Positions 16,085 to 24,564 of a stretch of 64,000 nucleotides of DNA are shown in pieces; positions within the stretch are counted from its first letter, which is position 1; the number at the start of each line of letters is the position of its first letter. The DNA lies in NCBI RefSeq assembly GCF_951230155.1, contig NZ_CATNVD010000014.1, forward strand, positions 1 through 64,000, read 5' to 3'. Under the pieces are notes generated by a model. It was not told the origin of the DNA and did no database searches. It was given only the letters and a program-made list of their open reading frames with translations. The stretch comes from Parablautia sp. Marseille-Q6255 (GTDB taxonomy: Bacteria > Bacillota > Clostridia > Lachnospirales > Lachnospiraceae). The position numbers were made by a program, and so were the translations under genes.

Positions 16085-17446
16085 ATGAAGACGAATAATC
16101 TTACGCAGGGCAGACCATGGCGTCTGCTGCTGCTCTTTTCTCTGCCTTTAATGGCAGGAAATATTTTTCAGCAGATGTATACGATTGTCGATACGGCAGT
16201 AGTAGGGAAGGTGCTCGGTGTGGAGGCTTTGGCTGCGCTCGGCGCGGTAGAGTGGCTGAACTGGCTTGCCCTCGGCGCGATACAGGGATTTACACAGGGA
16301 TTTGCGATACTGATGGCACAGAAATTCGGTTCCGGTGAATACGCGAGGCTGCGGCAGGTCATTGCCAATTCTGTGCTCCTGGCAGCTGTGTGTGCAGTCG
16401 TGCTGACGGTATTTACGCAGGGCTGCGCGGATGCAGTGATGACGCTTCTGCAGACGCCGGCGCAGATCAAGCCGATCTCTATGGCTTATCTGAGGGTGCT
16501 CTTTGGCGGGATACCGGTTGTGATGGCCTATAATCTGGCGGCAGCGATCCTGCGCTCTCTGGGAAACGGCAGGACGCCTTTGATCGCAATGGTGCTGGCA
16601 TCCTTTACGAATATCGGACTGGATCTCCTGTTTGTGCCGGTGCTCGGATGGGGAGTACAGGGAGCTGCCGCTGCGACGGTGCTTGCGCAGCTTCTCTCCG
16701 CAGTTTACTGCTTCTGGCATATCCGCAGGATTGATATTCTGCGTGCACCGGGAGAAAAAAGACAGGCAGAGGCTGCGCTTTGCAAAAGGCTGATGCTCCT
16801 TGGCGCTCCGATGGCATTCCAGAATGCAGTCATCTCTGTAGGGGGGATGATCGTACAGACGGTAGTGAATGGTTTTGGCGTTATCTTTATTGCCGGCTTT
16901 ACTGCGACGAATAAGCTGTACGGGCTTTTAGAAACGGCGGCTACGTCATACGGCTATGCGATGGTAACGTACGCGGGGCAGAATATGGGAGCGGGCAGAC
17001 CCAAACGCGTCTCACAGGGCCTTCGGGCAGGGATCGTGATCTCCATGGTCACCTCCTGCGTGATCACAGGGCTGATGCTTGTTTTTGGACGGCTGATCCT
17101 TAGCTGCTTTATCACAGCAGACGGCGGAGCAGGAGAGCAGGCGCTCGATATCGCGTTCCATTATCTGAGTATCATGGCGATCTGCCTGCCTGTGCTCTAC
17201 CTTTTACATATTGTCAGAAGCTGTATCCAGGGACTTGGAAATACGATATTGCCGATGGCGTCAGGGATTGCTGAATTTGTGATGCGAACAGGGGCGGCGC
17301 TTGTGCTCCCGGCGCTTTTCGGGGCAGATGGAATTTTCTTTGCAGAGGTCCTGGCGTGGCTGGGAGCAGATCTGATCCTTGTGCCTAGCTATTTTTACGT
17401 GATGAAGAAGGTATTTGGCCGAAAGCCTCTGCCTTTAGAGGGATGA
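16085..17446 (+). CDS. MATE-family multidrug/sodium antiporter
   Basis: The 453-residue protein starts MKTNNLTQGRPWRLLLLFSLPL and shows two six-helix halves with the typical PLMAGNIFQQMYTIVDT segment in helix 1. Members export cationic drugs or metabolites in exchange for Na+ or H+. It begins 139 bases after the ZIP gene behind the purine-rich repeat, which itself may serve as a ribosome loading region (GGTAAGGG). Confidence 0.92.
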   Translation: MKTNNLTQGRPWRLLLLFSLPLMAGNIFQQMYTIVDTAVVGKVLGVEALAALGAVEWLNWLALGAIQGFTQGFAILMAQKFGSGEYARLRQVIANSVLLAAVCAVVLTVFTQGCADAVMTLLQTPAQIKPISMAYLRVLFGGIPVVMAYNLAAAILRSLGNGRTPLIAMVLASFTNIGLDLLFVPVLGWGVQGAAAATVLAQLLSAVYCFWHIRRIDILRAPGEKRQAEAALCKRLMLLGAPMAFQNAVISVGGMIVQTVVNGFGVIFIAGFTATNKLYGLLETAATSYGYAMVTYAGQNMGAGRPKRVSQGLRAGIVISMVTSCVITGLMLVFGRLILSCFITADGGAGEQALDIAFHYLSIMAICLPVLYLLHIVRSCIQGLGNTILPMASGIAEFVMRTGAALVLPALFGADGIFFAEVLAWLGADLILVPSYFYVMKKVFGRKPLPLEG

Positions 17447-17532
17447 AGCGCTGGCAAACAGACCGGGGATATGGTAAAATGAGACAGAACCCTACAGAAA
17501 ATATCAAAGAGACGGAAAAGGAGAGGTGTAAG

Positions 17533-18549
17533 ATGAACTATCAGGAAGTGCTGGAGCAGGCAAGAGGATGTATCGGGGATTACTGTAAGGCGTGCAGCAT
17601 CTGCAACGGCAGGGCATGTAAAAATCAGATGCCGGGTCCGGGTGCAAAAGGAGTCGGCGATACGGCGATCCGCAATTATGACAAATGGCAGGCGATCCGG
17701 GTGGTGATGGATACGATCTGCGAGAATGCAGTGCCGGATACTTCGCTGGAATTGTTCGGACGTACGTTCCGTTATCCGTTTTTTGCAGGACCAGTCGGAG
17801 CAGTAACGCTGCATTACGGAGAGAAATACAACGACCTTACCTACAACAATGTGCTCGTAAAGGCATGCCATGACAATGGGATCGCGGCATTTACCGGGGA
17901 CGGAACAGATCCGGCAGTCATGGAAGCGGCGACCGAGGCGATCGCTGCAGAGGGCGGAGCAGGCGTGCCGACGGTGAAGCCATGGAATATCCAGCTGATC
18001 CGGGAGAAGCTGGAGCTTTGCAAAAAGGCAGGCAGCTTTGCAGTGGCGATGGATATCGACGCAGCGGGACTGCCATTTCTGAAAAATATGACTCCGCCGG
18101 CAGGAAGCAAGACCGTTGAAGAGCTTGCCAGGGTGGCCGAGCTTGCGGGCGTACCGTTTATTGTAAAGGGGATCATGAGTGTCAGAGGCGCACAAAAGGC
18201 AAAAGAAGCCGGAGCAGCGGCGATCGTAGTCAGCAATCACGGGGGACGTGTGCTTGACCAGTGCCCGGCGACGGCAGAGGTACTTGCGGATATCGCGGCA
18301 TCCCTGGAGGGAAGCGGGATGAAGGTGCTGGTCGATGGCGGGATACGCAGTGGTGTGGATGTGTTTAAGGCGCTGGCGCTTGGCGCAGACGCTGTCCTGA
18401 TCTGCCGTCCATTTGTCCCGGCTGTCTTTGGCGGGGGCGAGGAAGGCGTGAAGCTGTATATTGAAAAAATAGGCGCGGAGCTCGCAGATACCATGGCAAT
18501 GTGCGGCGCGAAGGACCTGGCGTCCATTACGCGCAGCATGGTCTGCTAA
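17533..18549 (+). CDS. FMN-dependent alpha-hydroxyacid oxidase/dehydrogenase
   Basis: The 338-residue protein is a TIM-barrel enzyme of the lactate oxidase/glycolate oxidase superfamily. The active-site segment VVSNHGGRVLDQCP holds the conserved His and Arg, VDGGIRSG binds the FMN phosphate and FIVKGIMS the flavin. The N-terminus is cysteine-rich (CKACSICNGRACKNQMPGPG), a feature of the clostridial branch. The ATG at 17533 follows GGAGAGGTGTAAG; an upstream in-frame ATG overlaps the MATE gene and is unlikely. Substrate unknown. Confidence 0.87.
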   Translation: MNYQEVLEQARGCIGDYCKACSICNGRACKNQMPGPGAKGVGDTAIRNYDKWQAIRVVMDTICENAVPDTSLELFGRTFRYPFFAGPVGAVTLHYGEKYNDLTYNNVLVKACHDNGIAAFTGDGTDPAVMEAATEAIAAEGGAGVPTVKPWNIQLIREKLELCKKAGSFAVAMDIDAAGLPFLKNMTPPAGSKTVEELARVAELAGVPFIVKGIMSVRGAQKAKEAGAAAIVVSNHGGRVLDQCPATAEVLADIAASLEGSGMKVLVDGGIRSGVDVFKALALGADAVLICRPFVPAVFGGGEEGVKLYIEKIGAELADTMAMCGAKDLASITRSMVC

Positions 18550-18553
18550 GAAG

Positions 18554-19726
18554 ATGCAGTACCGCACAGACAAGGCCGGGAATGCGCTGTCCATTCTCGG
18601 CTACGGATGTATGCGCTTTACCAAAAAGGGCGCAGAGATTGACCTGGATAAGGCAGAACAGGAGCTGATGTATGCGATCCGCCATGGTGTCAATTACCTT
18701 GATACAGCTTATGTATATCCGGGCAACGAGGAGGCTGTCGGAAAAATCCTCGCGAAAAACAATTGCCGGGGAGAGGTATATCTGGCAACGAAGCTGCCGC
18801 ATTATCTGATCCGCAGCGCATCCGGCGCCCAGAAGAAGTTTACCGAGGAGCTGCACCGGCTGCAGACGGATTATATTGATTATTACCTGATGCACATGCT
18901 AAATGATGTAAAGACATGGGAACGTCTGGTCGATCAGGGGATCGGAGACTGGATCGCGCAAAAGCGCGCCTCGGGTGAGATCCGCCATATTGGTTTTTCT
19001 TATCATGGCAACTCGGAAAATTTTAAGGCGCTGCTGGATGTGTATGACTGGGATTTTTGCCAGATCCAGTATAATTATCTGGATGAGCATACGCAGGCCG
19101 GTCGGGAGGGGCTTTTATATGCGGCCGAAAAAGGAATCCCGGTGATCATTATGGAGCCTTTGCGGGGAGGACGTCTCGTCAATGACCTGCCGCAGGAGGC
19201 AAAGCGTCTGATCGCCGATGCAGGCTATACACCTGCCGGGCTGGCGCTTGCATGGCTGTGGGCACAGCCAGAGGTCACGTGTGTACTGTCCGGGATGAAT
19301 TCGCTTGATATGGTCAAGGAAAATATCCGGATCGCACAAAACGCCGGCATGCAGGAGCTGTCGCCAAAGCAGGAGGATCTGATCCGTCAGGTCAGGCAGG
19401 AGATCGCCAGAAGTGTAAAAGTCGGATGTACGGGATGCGGCTACTGCATGCCATGCCCGAACAGGGTGGACATTCCGATGGCATTTCATGCCTACAATGC
19501 AAAATATACAGAAGGAAAAAAATCCGGCAGAAAAGAATACCTGCAGTCTACGGCCATGCGCCGTGAGACTACGAGCGCATCGCAGTGTATCGGATGCGGG
19601 AGATGCGAAAAATACTGCCCGCAGGGGATACCGATCCGCGAGAAACTAAAAGAAGCGGTGCGTGAACTGGAGACTCCTTCGTATAAAATAGTCAAATGGG
19701 CGGTGCAAAAATTCCACTTTTATTGA
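18554..19726 (+). CDS. Aldo/keto reductase with two C-terminal [4Fe-4S] clusters
   Basis: These 390 residues contain an AKR barrel (YGCMRFT, DTAYVYPGNE with catalytic Asp/Tyr, IIMEPLRGG) and a ferredoxin-like tail with CTGCGYCMPCP and CIGCGRCEKYCP. Such fused enzymes are frequent in anaerobes and are thought to couple ferredoxin to carbonyl reduction. The gene starts four bases after the hydroxyacid oxidase stop, so the two are one operon and may act on the same 2-hydroxy/2-oxo compound. That link is inference. Confidence 0.92.
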   Translation: MQYRTDKAGNALSILGYGCMRFTKKGAEIDLDKAEQELMYAIRHGVNYLDTAYVYPGNEEAVGKILAKNNCRGEVYLATKLPHYLIRSASGAQKKFTEELHRLQTDYIDYYLMHMLNDVKTWERLVDQGIGDWIAQKRASGEIRHIGFSYHGNSENFKALLDVYDWDFCQIQYNYLDEHTQAGREGLLYAAEKGIPVIIMEPLRGGRLVNDLPQEAKRLIADAGYTPAGLALAWLWAQPEVTCVLSGMNSLDMVKENIRIAQNAGMQELSPKQEDLIRQVRQEIARSVKVGCTGCGYCMPCPNRVDIPMAFHAYNAKYTEGKKSGRKEYLQSTAMRRETTSASQCIGCGRCEKYCPQGIPIREKLKEAVRELETPSYKIVKWAVQKFHFY

Positions 19727-19763
19727 CAATAGTGACAATCAGGAATATCTTTGAAAAAAGTTG

Positions 19764-19792
19764 TTGACTTTTGAAGTATGTTATACTATAAT
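19764..19792 (+). promoter_or_regulatory. Sigma-A promoter of the second tRNA cluster
   Basis: TTGACT at 19764-19769 and TATAAT at 19787-19792 are 17 bases apart. Transcription would start about 30 bases ahead of tRNA-Pro. Confidence 0.88.
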
Positions 19793-19832
19793 ACAACTTG
19801 CGTCAAGCGAAGGACGCCGGATATACCTGAAA

Positions 19833-19907
19833 CGGGGTGTGGCTCAGCTTGGCTAGAGCGCCTGGTTTGGGACCAGGAGGTCGCAGGTTCGAATCCTGTC
19901 ACCCCGA
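19833..19907 (+). tRNA. tRNA-Pro (TGG)
   Basis: Acceptor CGGGGTG pairs with CACCCCG, discriminator A. The anticodon stem-loop CCTGGTTTGGGACCAGG gives TGG. Confidence 0.96.
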
Positions 19908-19930
19908 TTTTCACAGGTGGTCACGCAGAT

Positions 19931-20001
19931 GCGGGTGTAGTTCAATGGTAGAACACCAGCCTTCCAAGCTGGATACGTGGGTTCGATTCCCATCACCCGC
20001 T
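19931..20001 (+). tRNA. tRNA-Gly (TCC)
   Basis: Acceptor GCGGGTG pairs with CACCCGC, discriminator T. The anticodon stem-loop CCAGCCTTCCAAGCTGG gives TCC. The short D arm (GTTCAATGGTAGAAC) is typical of tRNA-Gly. Confidence 0.95.
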
Positions 20002-20005
20002 TTTT

Positions 20006-20079
<74 letters not shown>

Positions 20080-20093
20080 TTTAAATAAATATG

Positions 20094-20167
20094 GTGGGTA
20101 TAGCGCAGCTGGTTAGCGCGCCAGATTGTGGCTCTGGAGGCCAAGGGTTCGAATCCCTTTATCCACC
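20094..20167 (+). tRNA. tRNA-His (GTG)
   Basis: Acceptor GTGGGTA pairs with TATCCAC and the extra 5' G of tRNA-His is encoded at 20093 opposite C20167. The anticodon stem-loop CCAGATTGTGGCTCTGG gives GTG. Confidence 0.95.
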
Positions 20168-20177
20168 CTGATTAAAA

Positions 20178-20208
20178 AATACCCCGTAGATATTGCTGCG
20201 GGGTATTT
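20178..20208 (+). terminator. Terminator-like hairpin inside the tRNA cluster
   Basis: AAATACCCCG pairs perfectly with CGGGGTATTT around a 12-base loop. The 3' arm ends in TTT only. It lies between tRNA-His and tRNA-Gln, so it either limits transcription of the last two tRNAs or is a processing site. Confidence 0.6.
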
Positions 20209-20214
20209 CATTAA

Positions 20215-20286
20215 TGGGTCATCGCCAAGCGGTAAGGCACAGGACTTTGACTCCTGCATTCGCTGGTTCGAATCCAGCTGGCCCAG
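20215..20286 (+). tRNA. tRNA-Gln (TTG)
   Basis: Acceptor TGGGTCA pairs with TGGCCCA and the discriminator is G. The anticodon stem-loop CAGGACTTTGACTCCTG gives TTG. An imperfect hairpin (20289-20327, AGAAGTC.../...GACTTCT) follows. Confidence 0.95.
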
Positions 20287-20384
20287 ATAGAAGTCTCTCA
20301 CTGTGTGGACACAGATGAGGGACTTCTGCATATCAGCGCTGTGTCAGGAGACATTGGCCGTACTCTGCACGGACGCTGGCAGAA

Positions 20385-20466
20385 GCGGAAATGACGGAAT
20401 TGGCAGACGTGCAGGATTTAGGTTCCTGTGCCGCAGGGCGTGAGGGTTCGAGTCCCTTTTTCCGCA
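20385..20466 (+). tRNA. tRNA-Leu (TAG)
   Basis: This class II tRNA has acceptor arms GCGGAAA and TTTCCGC, discriminator A, and a long variable arm. The anticodon stem-loop CAGGATTTAGGTTCCTG gives TAG. Confidence 0.95.
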
Positions 20467-20499
20467 TTCGATAAAACACTTTGATTATGCACGTACAGT

Positions 20500-20555
20500 A
20501 AAAACAGCACGGGCAGGGAATCTGATCGGATTCCTCCTGCCCGTGCTGTTTTTAT
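20500..20555 (+). terminator. Terminator of the second tRNA cluster, probably bidirectional
   Basis: AAAACAGCACGGGCAGG pairs with CCTGCCCGTGCTGTTTTT around a second inner stem. Both A-run and T-run flank it, so it can also serve the convergent gene at 20629. Confidence 0.9.
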
Positions 20556-20628
20556 TCTGTACGGGGAAATTGCACTCAGTGTAATAGAAACGCTTTCCGG
20601 GGATCGTGCTGCCGGTATTTTCTGCTTT

Positions 20629-21258
20629 TTACAGATAGGATTCCAGCATTTCCATATACTGTTTATAGAATTTCAGGTAATTTCCATGCATCATATTTGT
20701 CATAGCGCTGGTGCAGGTCGTAAGCTTCCAGGTGTTCTGTGTCTTTTTCAGCTTTAATGTGAGATTTTTGGTTGTGTACCGGATCTTATTTTTGCTGCTG
20801 AGATCCCTGTAGAGCAGCGGAAGACGGTAATCTACATAGGCGGTCAGATCCTTAAGCGTTGCATTTGGATACATGGCCTGATACACAATCAGCTCCGTAG
20901 TGAGCGTATTGTACATGTTTGTGAGATTCGGGTATTTGCATCTTACCTTAACAGAAGCATTTTTTCCCTTTACCCGGATGCTCTTAACAGAATAACTGAT
21001 TTTTTTGTTTGTGCGTTTATAAAGATTCTGAAATGTCTTATCCCCTCTGGCAACCAGGACATCATCCGGATCTGCAAAGCATTTCGTTATCTTTTTGATA
21101 TTGTACTTTTTGGTAGCATTAAAAAATGATGTTACTGATCTTTGAACTGCGGCTTTGGATGATTTTGCAGAATCAGACGCAGCAGATACATGCAGACACG
21201 AGAAACTCAGAATAAATACGAGTGCCAGCAAAAAATAGAGTTTTCTTTGTTTTTTCAT
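20629..21258 (-). CDS. Secreted protein of unknown function
   Basis: The 209-residue product starts MKKQRKLYFLLALVFILSF and carries a signal peptide cleaved after about residue 26 (HVSAAS). The rest is lysine-rich and resembles small extracytoplasmic NTF2-like or DUF4878-like folds only in general pattern (SFFNATKKYNIKKITKCF); no family is firmly recognised. The ATG at 21258 follows GGGAGGGATACGT; an upstream GTG at 21273 is not needed. It is convergent with the tRNA cluster. Confidence 0.75.
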   Translation of the reverse strand: MKKQRKLYFLLALVFILSFSCLHVSAASDSAKSSKAAVQRSVTSFFNATKKYNIKKITKCFADPDDVLVARGDKTFQNLYKRTNKKISYSVKSIRVKGKNASVKVRCKYPNLTNMYNTLTTELIVYQAMYPNATLKDLTAYVDYRLPLLYRDLSSKNKIRYTTKNLTLKLKKTQNTWKLTTCTSAMTNMMHGNYLKFYKQYMEMLESYL

Positions 21259-21470
21259 ACGTATCCCTCCCACAAAAAATAGAATATTTTACAGGAATAT
21301 GATAGCAGTTAAAGACAGAGAATACAAGAAAAACCGCAAAAGAACTGGAAAAAAACAGGAAAAAGCAGCAGTTGACAGTTAAAAAACAAAATGATACGAT
21401 GAGCCGGAGAATAAGTGTGATCCGGGGATCCGAGGAGATTTGCAGTTCACAGGAGGAGGTGGATAGAATC

Positions 21471-21668
21471 ATGTTGGATGCAGTGATTCTGACAGTGATC
21501 GCTGTCTGGTTTCTGGCTGTTGTCTGGAGACTGATAAAGAAAAAGGACGGATACAAAGCGTGCGGGGGCTGCACGGGAAGCTGTGCCGGCTGCAGCCGGC
21601 AAGCGCAGACATGCGGCAGTACGTGTGAAAGAAGGAGAGAAGGAAAGGCTGGCGCAGAGGAACGATAA
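21471..21668 (+). CDS. FeoB-associated Cys-rich membrane protein-like
   Basis: This 65-residue protein has one N-terminal membrane helix (LDAVILTVIAVWFLAVVW) and a cysteine-rich tail with CGGCTGSCAGCSRQAQTC. That arrangement matches the small proteins often encoded beside feoB, yet no feoB is present here. AGGAGGAGGTGG precedes the ATG at 21471, which rules against the longer frame starting at 21372. Function is unknown. Confidence 0.75.
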   Translation: MLDAVILTVIAVWFLAVVWRLIKKKDGYKACGGCTGSCAGCSRQAQTCGSTCERRREGKAGAEER

Positions 21669-21783
21669 GCCTGCATAAACAGTTGTGTTTTGAGATAAGA
21701 TATAGTAAAATGAGCATAATTCCAGCCGGATGCTCCGGCGGTAAAGCGACAGATGACGCACAGATAAAAAGGAGGCGGCAGAT

Positions 21784-22224
21784 ATGGAGATAAACATGCA
21801 GGCAGTAGTATGGCTTGTGGTCCTTGTAGCCTTACTGGCTGCGGAGGCGATCACACTCGGTCTGACGACGATCTGGTTTGCGGGAGGCGCGCTGATTGCG
21901 TTTGGCCTTGCGATAGCCGGGACAGAGGTGCTGCTCCAGATCATTGTATTTTGTGTGGTGTCCGTTTTGCTCCTGGTAGTGACGCGCCCGGCCGCCCTGC
22001 GCTGGTTTAACCGGGAGCGCACGCGGACGAATGCCGGGAGCCTGATCGGTGAGACGGCAGTCGTGACAGAAGCGGTCGACAATCTGGAGGGCACAGGTCA
22101 GGTACAGGTGAAGGGTCAGTTCTGGACTGCACGGTCTGTGTCAGATCAGGGAAGGATCGCGGCAGGCAACAAAGTAAAAATAAAAAAGATCAGCGGAGTA
22201 AAGCTGATCGTAGAGGAGGTATGA
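21784..22224 (+). CDS. NfeD-like membrane protein with OB-fold tail
   Basis: The 146-residue product has three membrane helices (about 7-25, 30-48 and 52-67) followed by a soluble beta-rich domain (IGETAVVTEAVDN ... GNKVKIKKISGVKLIVEE) of NfeD1b type. Such proteins work beside SPFH proteins in membrane microdomains. The downstream gene is an SPFH protein starting four bases after this stop, so the pair is translationally close. Confidence 0.9.
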   Translation: MEINMQAVVWLVVLVALLAAEAITLGLTTIWFAGGALIAFGLAIAGTEVLLQIIVFCVVSVLLLVVTRPAALRWFNRERTRTNAGSLIGETAVVTEAVDNLEGTGQVQVKGQFWTARSVSDQGRIAAGNKVKIKKISGVKLIVEEV

Positions 22225-22228
22225 GCAT

Positions 22229-23170
22229 ATGGGCTATACAGGAATATCGTTTGGCACAATACTGATCGTGATACTGGTGATTCTTGTACTTTTGATCCTC
22301 GCAAGCTGCATCAAGATCGTGCCGCAGGCACAGGCGTTTATCCTGGAGCGTCTCGGCGGCTATCAGAGCACCTGGGAGGTCGGGATGCATTTTAAGCTCC
22401 CGTTTGTTGACCGTGTGGCAAAGCGGGTGAACTTAAAGGAGCAGGTCGTTGACTTTGATCCTCAGCCGGTGATCACAAAGGATAATGTCACAATGCGGAT
22501 TGACACAGTTGTGTTTTTCCAGATCACAGATCCAAAGCTTTTTACCTATGGTGTAGAGAATCCGATCATGGCGATCGAAAATCTCACAGCCACAACGCTT
22601 AGAAATATTATCGGCGATATGGAGCTCGATCAGACGCTGACCTCCAGAGAGGTGATCAACACAACGATGCGTTCTACGCTTGATGTGGCGACAGATCCGT
22701 GGGGGATCAAGGTAAACCGTGTGGAGCTGAAGAATATCCTCCCGCCGGCGCAGATCGTTGATGCGATGGAGAAGCAGATGAAGGCAGAGCGTGAGAGACG
22801 AGAGGCGATCCTCAAAGCAGAGGGAGAGAAGAAATCCTCGATCCTTGTAGCAGAAGGAAATAAGCAGTCTGCGATCCTCGATGCGGAGGCTGAGAAGCAG
22901 GCGGCGATCCTCCATGCAGAGGCAGAGAAGGAAAAGAAGATCCGTGAGGCAGAAGGTGAGGCGGAAGCAATTCTCAAGGTGCAGCAGGCAAAGGCAGAAG
23001 GCATCCGTCTGATCCGCGAGGCCGGAGCTGACCAGGCGGTGCTTGCGCTGAAGAGCTTTGAGACACTGGAGAAGGTGGCTGACGGTCAGGCAACCAAGAT
23101 CATTATCCCGTCAGAGCTTCAGAATGTGGCCGGCATGGTCAAGTCAGTGGTAGAGGTGGCAAAGGACTGA
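22229..23170 (+). CDS. SPFH/band-7 protein (QmcA/paraslipin type)
   Basis: The 313-residue protein has one N-terminal membrane helix (10-28), the SPFH domain (IVPQAQAFILERLGGYQ ... NILPPAQIVDAMEKQMKAE) and a charged coiled-coil. Residues ~190-260 form repeated blocks of 11 residues around AILxAEAEK. Family members form oligomeric membrane scaffolds that influence protease and membrane-protein turnover. It is encoded with its usual NfeD partner. Confidence 0.92.
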   Translation: MGYTGISFGTILIVILVILVLLILASCIKIVPQAQAFILERLGGYQSTWEVGMHFKLPFVDRVAKRVNLKEQVVDFDPQPVITKDNVTMRIDTVVFFQITDPKLFTYGVENPIMAIENLTATTLRNIIGDMELDQTLTSREVINTTMRSTLDVATDPWGIKVNRVELKNILPPAQIVDAMEKQMKAERERREAILKAEGEKKSSILVAEGNKQSAILDAEAEKQAAILHAEAEKEKKIREAEGEAEAILKVQQAKAEGIRLIREAGADQAVLALKSFETLEKVADGQATKIIIPSELQNVAGMVKSVVEVAKD

Positions 23171-23235
23171 GAGACGGGCAAAGATAAGAAAAATACAACG
23201 GGACGGGATAAAAAGAAGAAGCTGGGAAACACATA

Positions 23236-23276
23236 GGGGGCACGGCCGGAAGAACGGTTTGCCCCCAGGGGGAATC
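23236..23276 (+). other. Leader hairpin before argF
   Basis: GGGGGCA and TGCCCCC form a seven-pair stem around 27 bases and end 14 bases before the argF start. No T-run follows, so it is not an ordinary terminator. It may influence argF expression. Confidence 0.4.
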
Positions 23277-23289
23277 GGAGGAACATACC

Positions 23290-24279
23290 ATGGATTTAAA
23301 GGGCAGGAGTTTTCTGACACTGAAGGATTATACGCCGGAGGAGATCTTGTATCTGCTTGATCTGGCAGCGGATTTAAAGGCAAAGAAAAAAGCGGGAGAG
23401 CTGACACATTATCTGGCAGGGAAAAATATCGCGCTGATCTTTGAAAAGACCAGTACCCGCACAAGATGCTCCTTTGAGATAGCAGCGCATGATCTCGGGA
23501 TGCATGTGACATACCTGGATCCGTCAGCCTCTCAGATCGGGAAAAAGGAGAGCATCAAGGATACTGCCAGAGTACTGGGGCGCATGTATGACGGGATCGA
23601 GTACCGCGGCTACGGGCAAAGGCTCGTAGAGCAGCTTGCACAGTATTCCGGCGTGCCTGTCTGGAACGGTCTGACAAACGAATACCATCCAACGCAGATG
23701 CTTGCGGATATGCTTACGGTGCGGGAGCATCTGGGAGAACTTAAAGGAAGAAAATTTGCATATTTTGGAGACGCGAGATACAATATGGGCAATTCCCTGA
23801 TGATCGTATGCGCGAAGCTGGGGCTGCATTTTACAGCCTGCACGGCGAAGGAGTATTTTCCGGATCCGTCGCTGGTGGAGCAGTGTCAGATATATGCGCA
23901 GGAAAGCGGCGCGACGATCACGCTGACAGAGAGTATTGAAGAAGGAGCGAAGGACGCGGATGTGATCTACACAGATGTCTGGGTATCCATGGGAGAACCG
24001 GAAGAGGTGTGGGCAGAGCGTATCCGCACACTTTTGCCGTATCAGGTCAATGCCACAGTTATGTCCTATGCAAAGAAAAGCGCGATCTTCATGCACTGCC
24101 TCCCGGCTTTTCACGATCTGGATACGCAGATCGGCAAAAAGATTTATGAAACGTATGGCCTTGAGGCTATGGAGGTCACAGATGAGGTGTTTGAGTCACC
24201 GCAGTCCGTAGTTTTTGATGAGGCAGAGAACCGTATGCATACTATCAAAGCGGTGATGGCGGCGACTCTGGGGATTTGA
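23290..24279 (+). CDS. argF: Ornithine carbamoyltransferase
   Basis: The enzyme forms citrulline from ornithine and carbamoyl phosphate. The carbamoyl-phosphate loop [11 protein letters not shown], the HPTQMLAD element and the ornithine-site motif MHCLPAFHD are intact. The length of 329 residues is normal. No other arginine genes lie nearby, so it may serve biosynthesis or arginine deiminase catabolism; the protein alone cannot tell. Confidence 0.95.
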   Translation: MDLKGRSFLTLKDYTPEEILYLLDLAADLKAKKKAGELTHYLAGKNIALIFEKTSTRTRCSFEIAAHDLGMHVTYLDPSASQIGKKESIKDTARVLGRMYDGIEYRGYGQRLVEQLAQYSGVPVWNGLTNEYHPTQMLADMLTVREHLGELKGRKFAYFGDARYNMGNSLMIVCAKLGLHFTACTAKEYFPDPSLVEQCQIYAQESGATITLTESIEEGAKDADVIYTDVWVSMGEPEEVWAERIRTLLPYQVNATVMSYAKKSAIFMHCLPAFHDLDTQIGKKIYETYGLEAMEVTDEVFESPQSVVFDEAENRMHTIKAVMAATLGI

Positions 24280-24280
24280 T

Positions 24281-24541
24281 ATGAAACAGATAAAAGAGAA
24301 GGACAGAAGGATACTGGAAGGATTTTGCGGTGTGACAGCGATTGCAACTGGTGTCCTTTGCATCCTTTACCTGCTGGATCTGCTGCAGAACCACTGGTTT
24401 TTGAGCTTTATCATGGGGCTTGCAGTGCTGCTCCATGTATCGCTGTCGCTTTTATTTTTCATCAGGCGCAGGCATCTGCAGATGACACTGGCTGTTCTGG
24501 CAGCGGTATTTTATGCGGGCTGCCTGATTTATTTTATGTAG
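24281..24541 (+). CDS. Small membrane protein of unknown function
   Basis: The 86-residue product has a charged N-terminus (MKQIKEKDRRILEGFCG) and two or three hydrophobic helices with an LSLLFFIRRRHLQ loop. It starts one base after the argF stop and is probably cotranscribed with argF and birA. No family was recognised. Confidence 0.7.
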   Translation: MKQIKEKDRRILEGFCGVTAIATGVLCILYLLDLLQNHWFLSFIMGLAVLLHVSLSLLFFIRRRHLQMTLAVLAAVFYAGCLIYFM

Positions 24542-24564
24542 ATATATAAAAGGAGCATCAGAGG

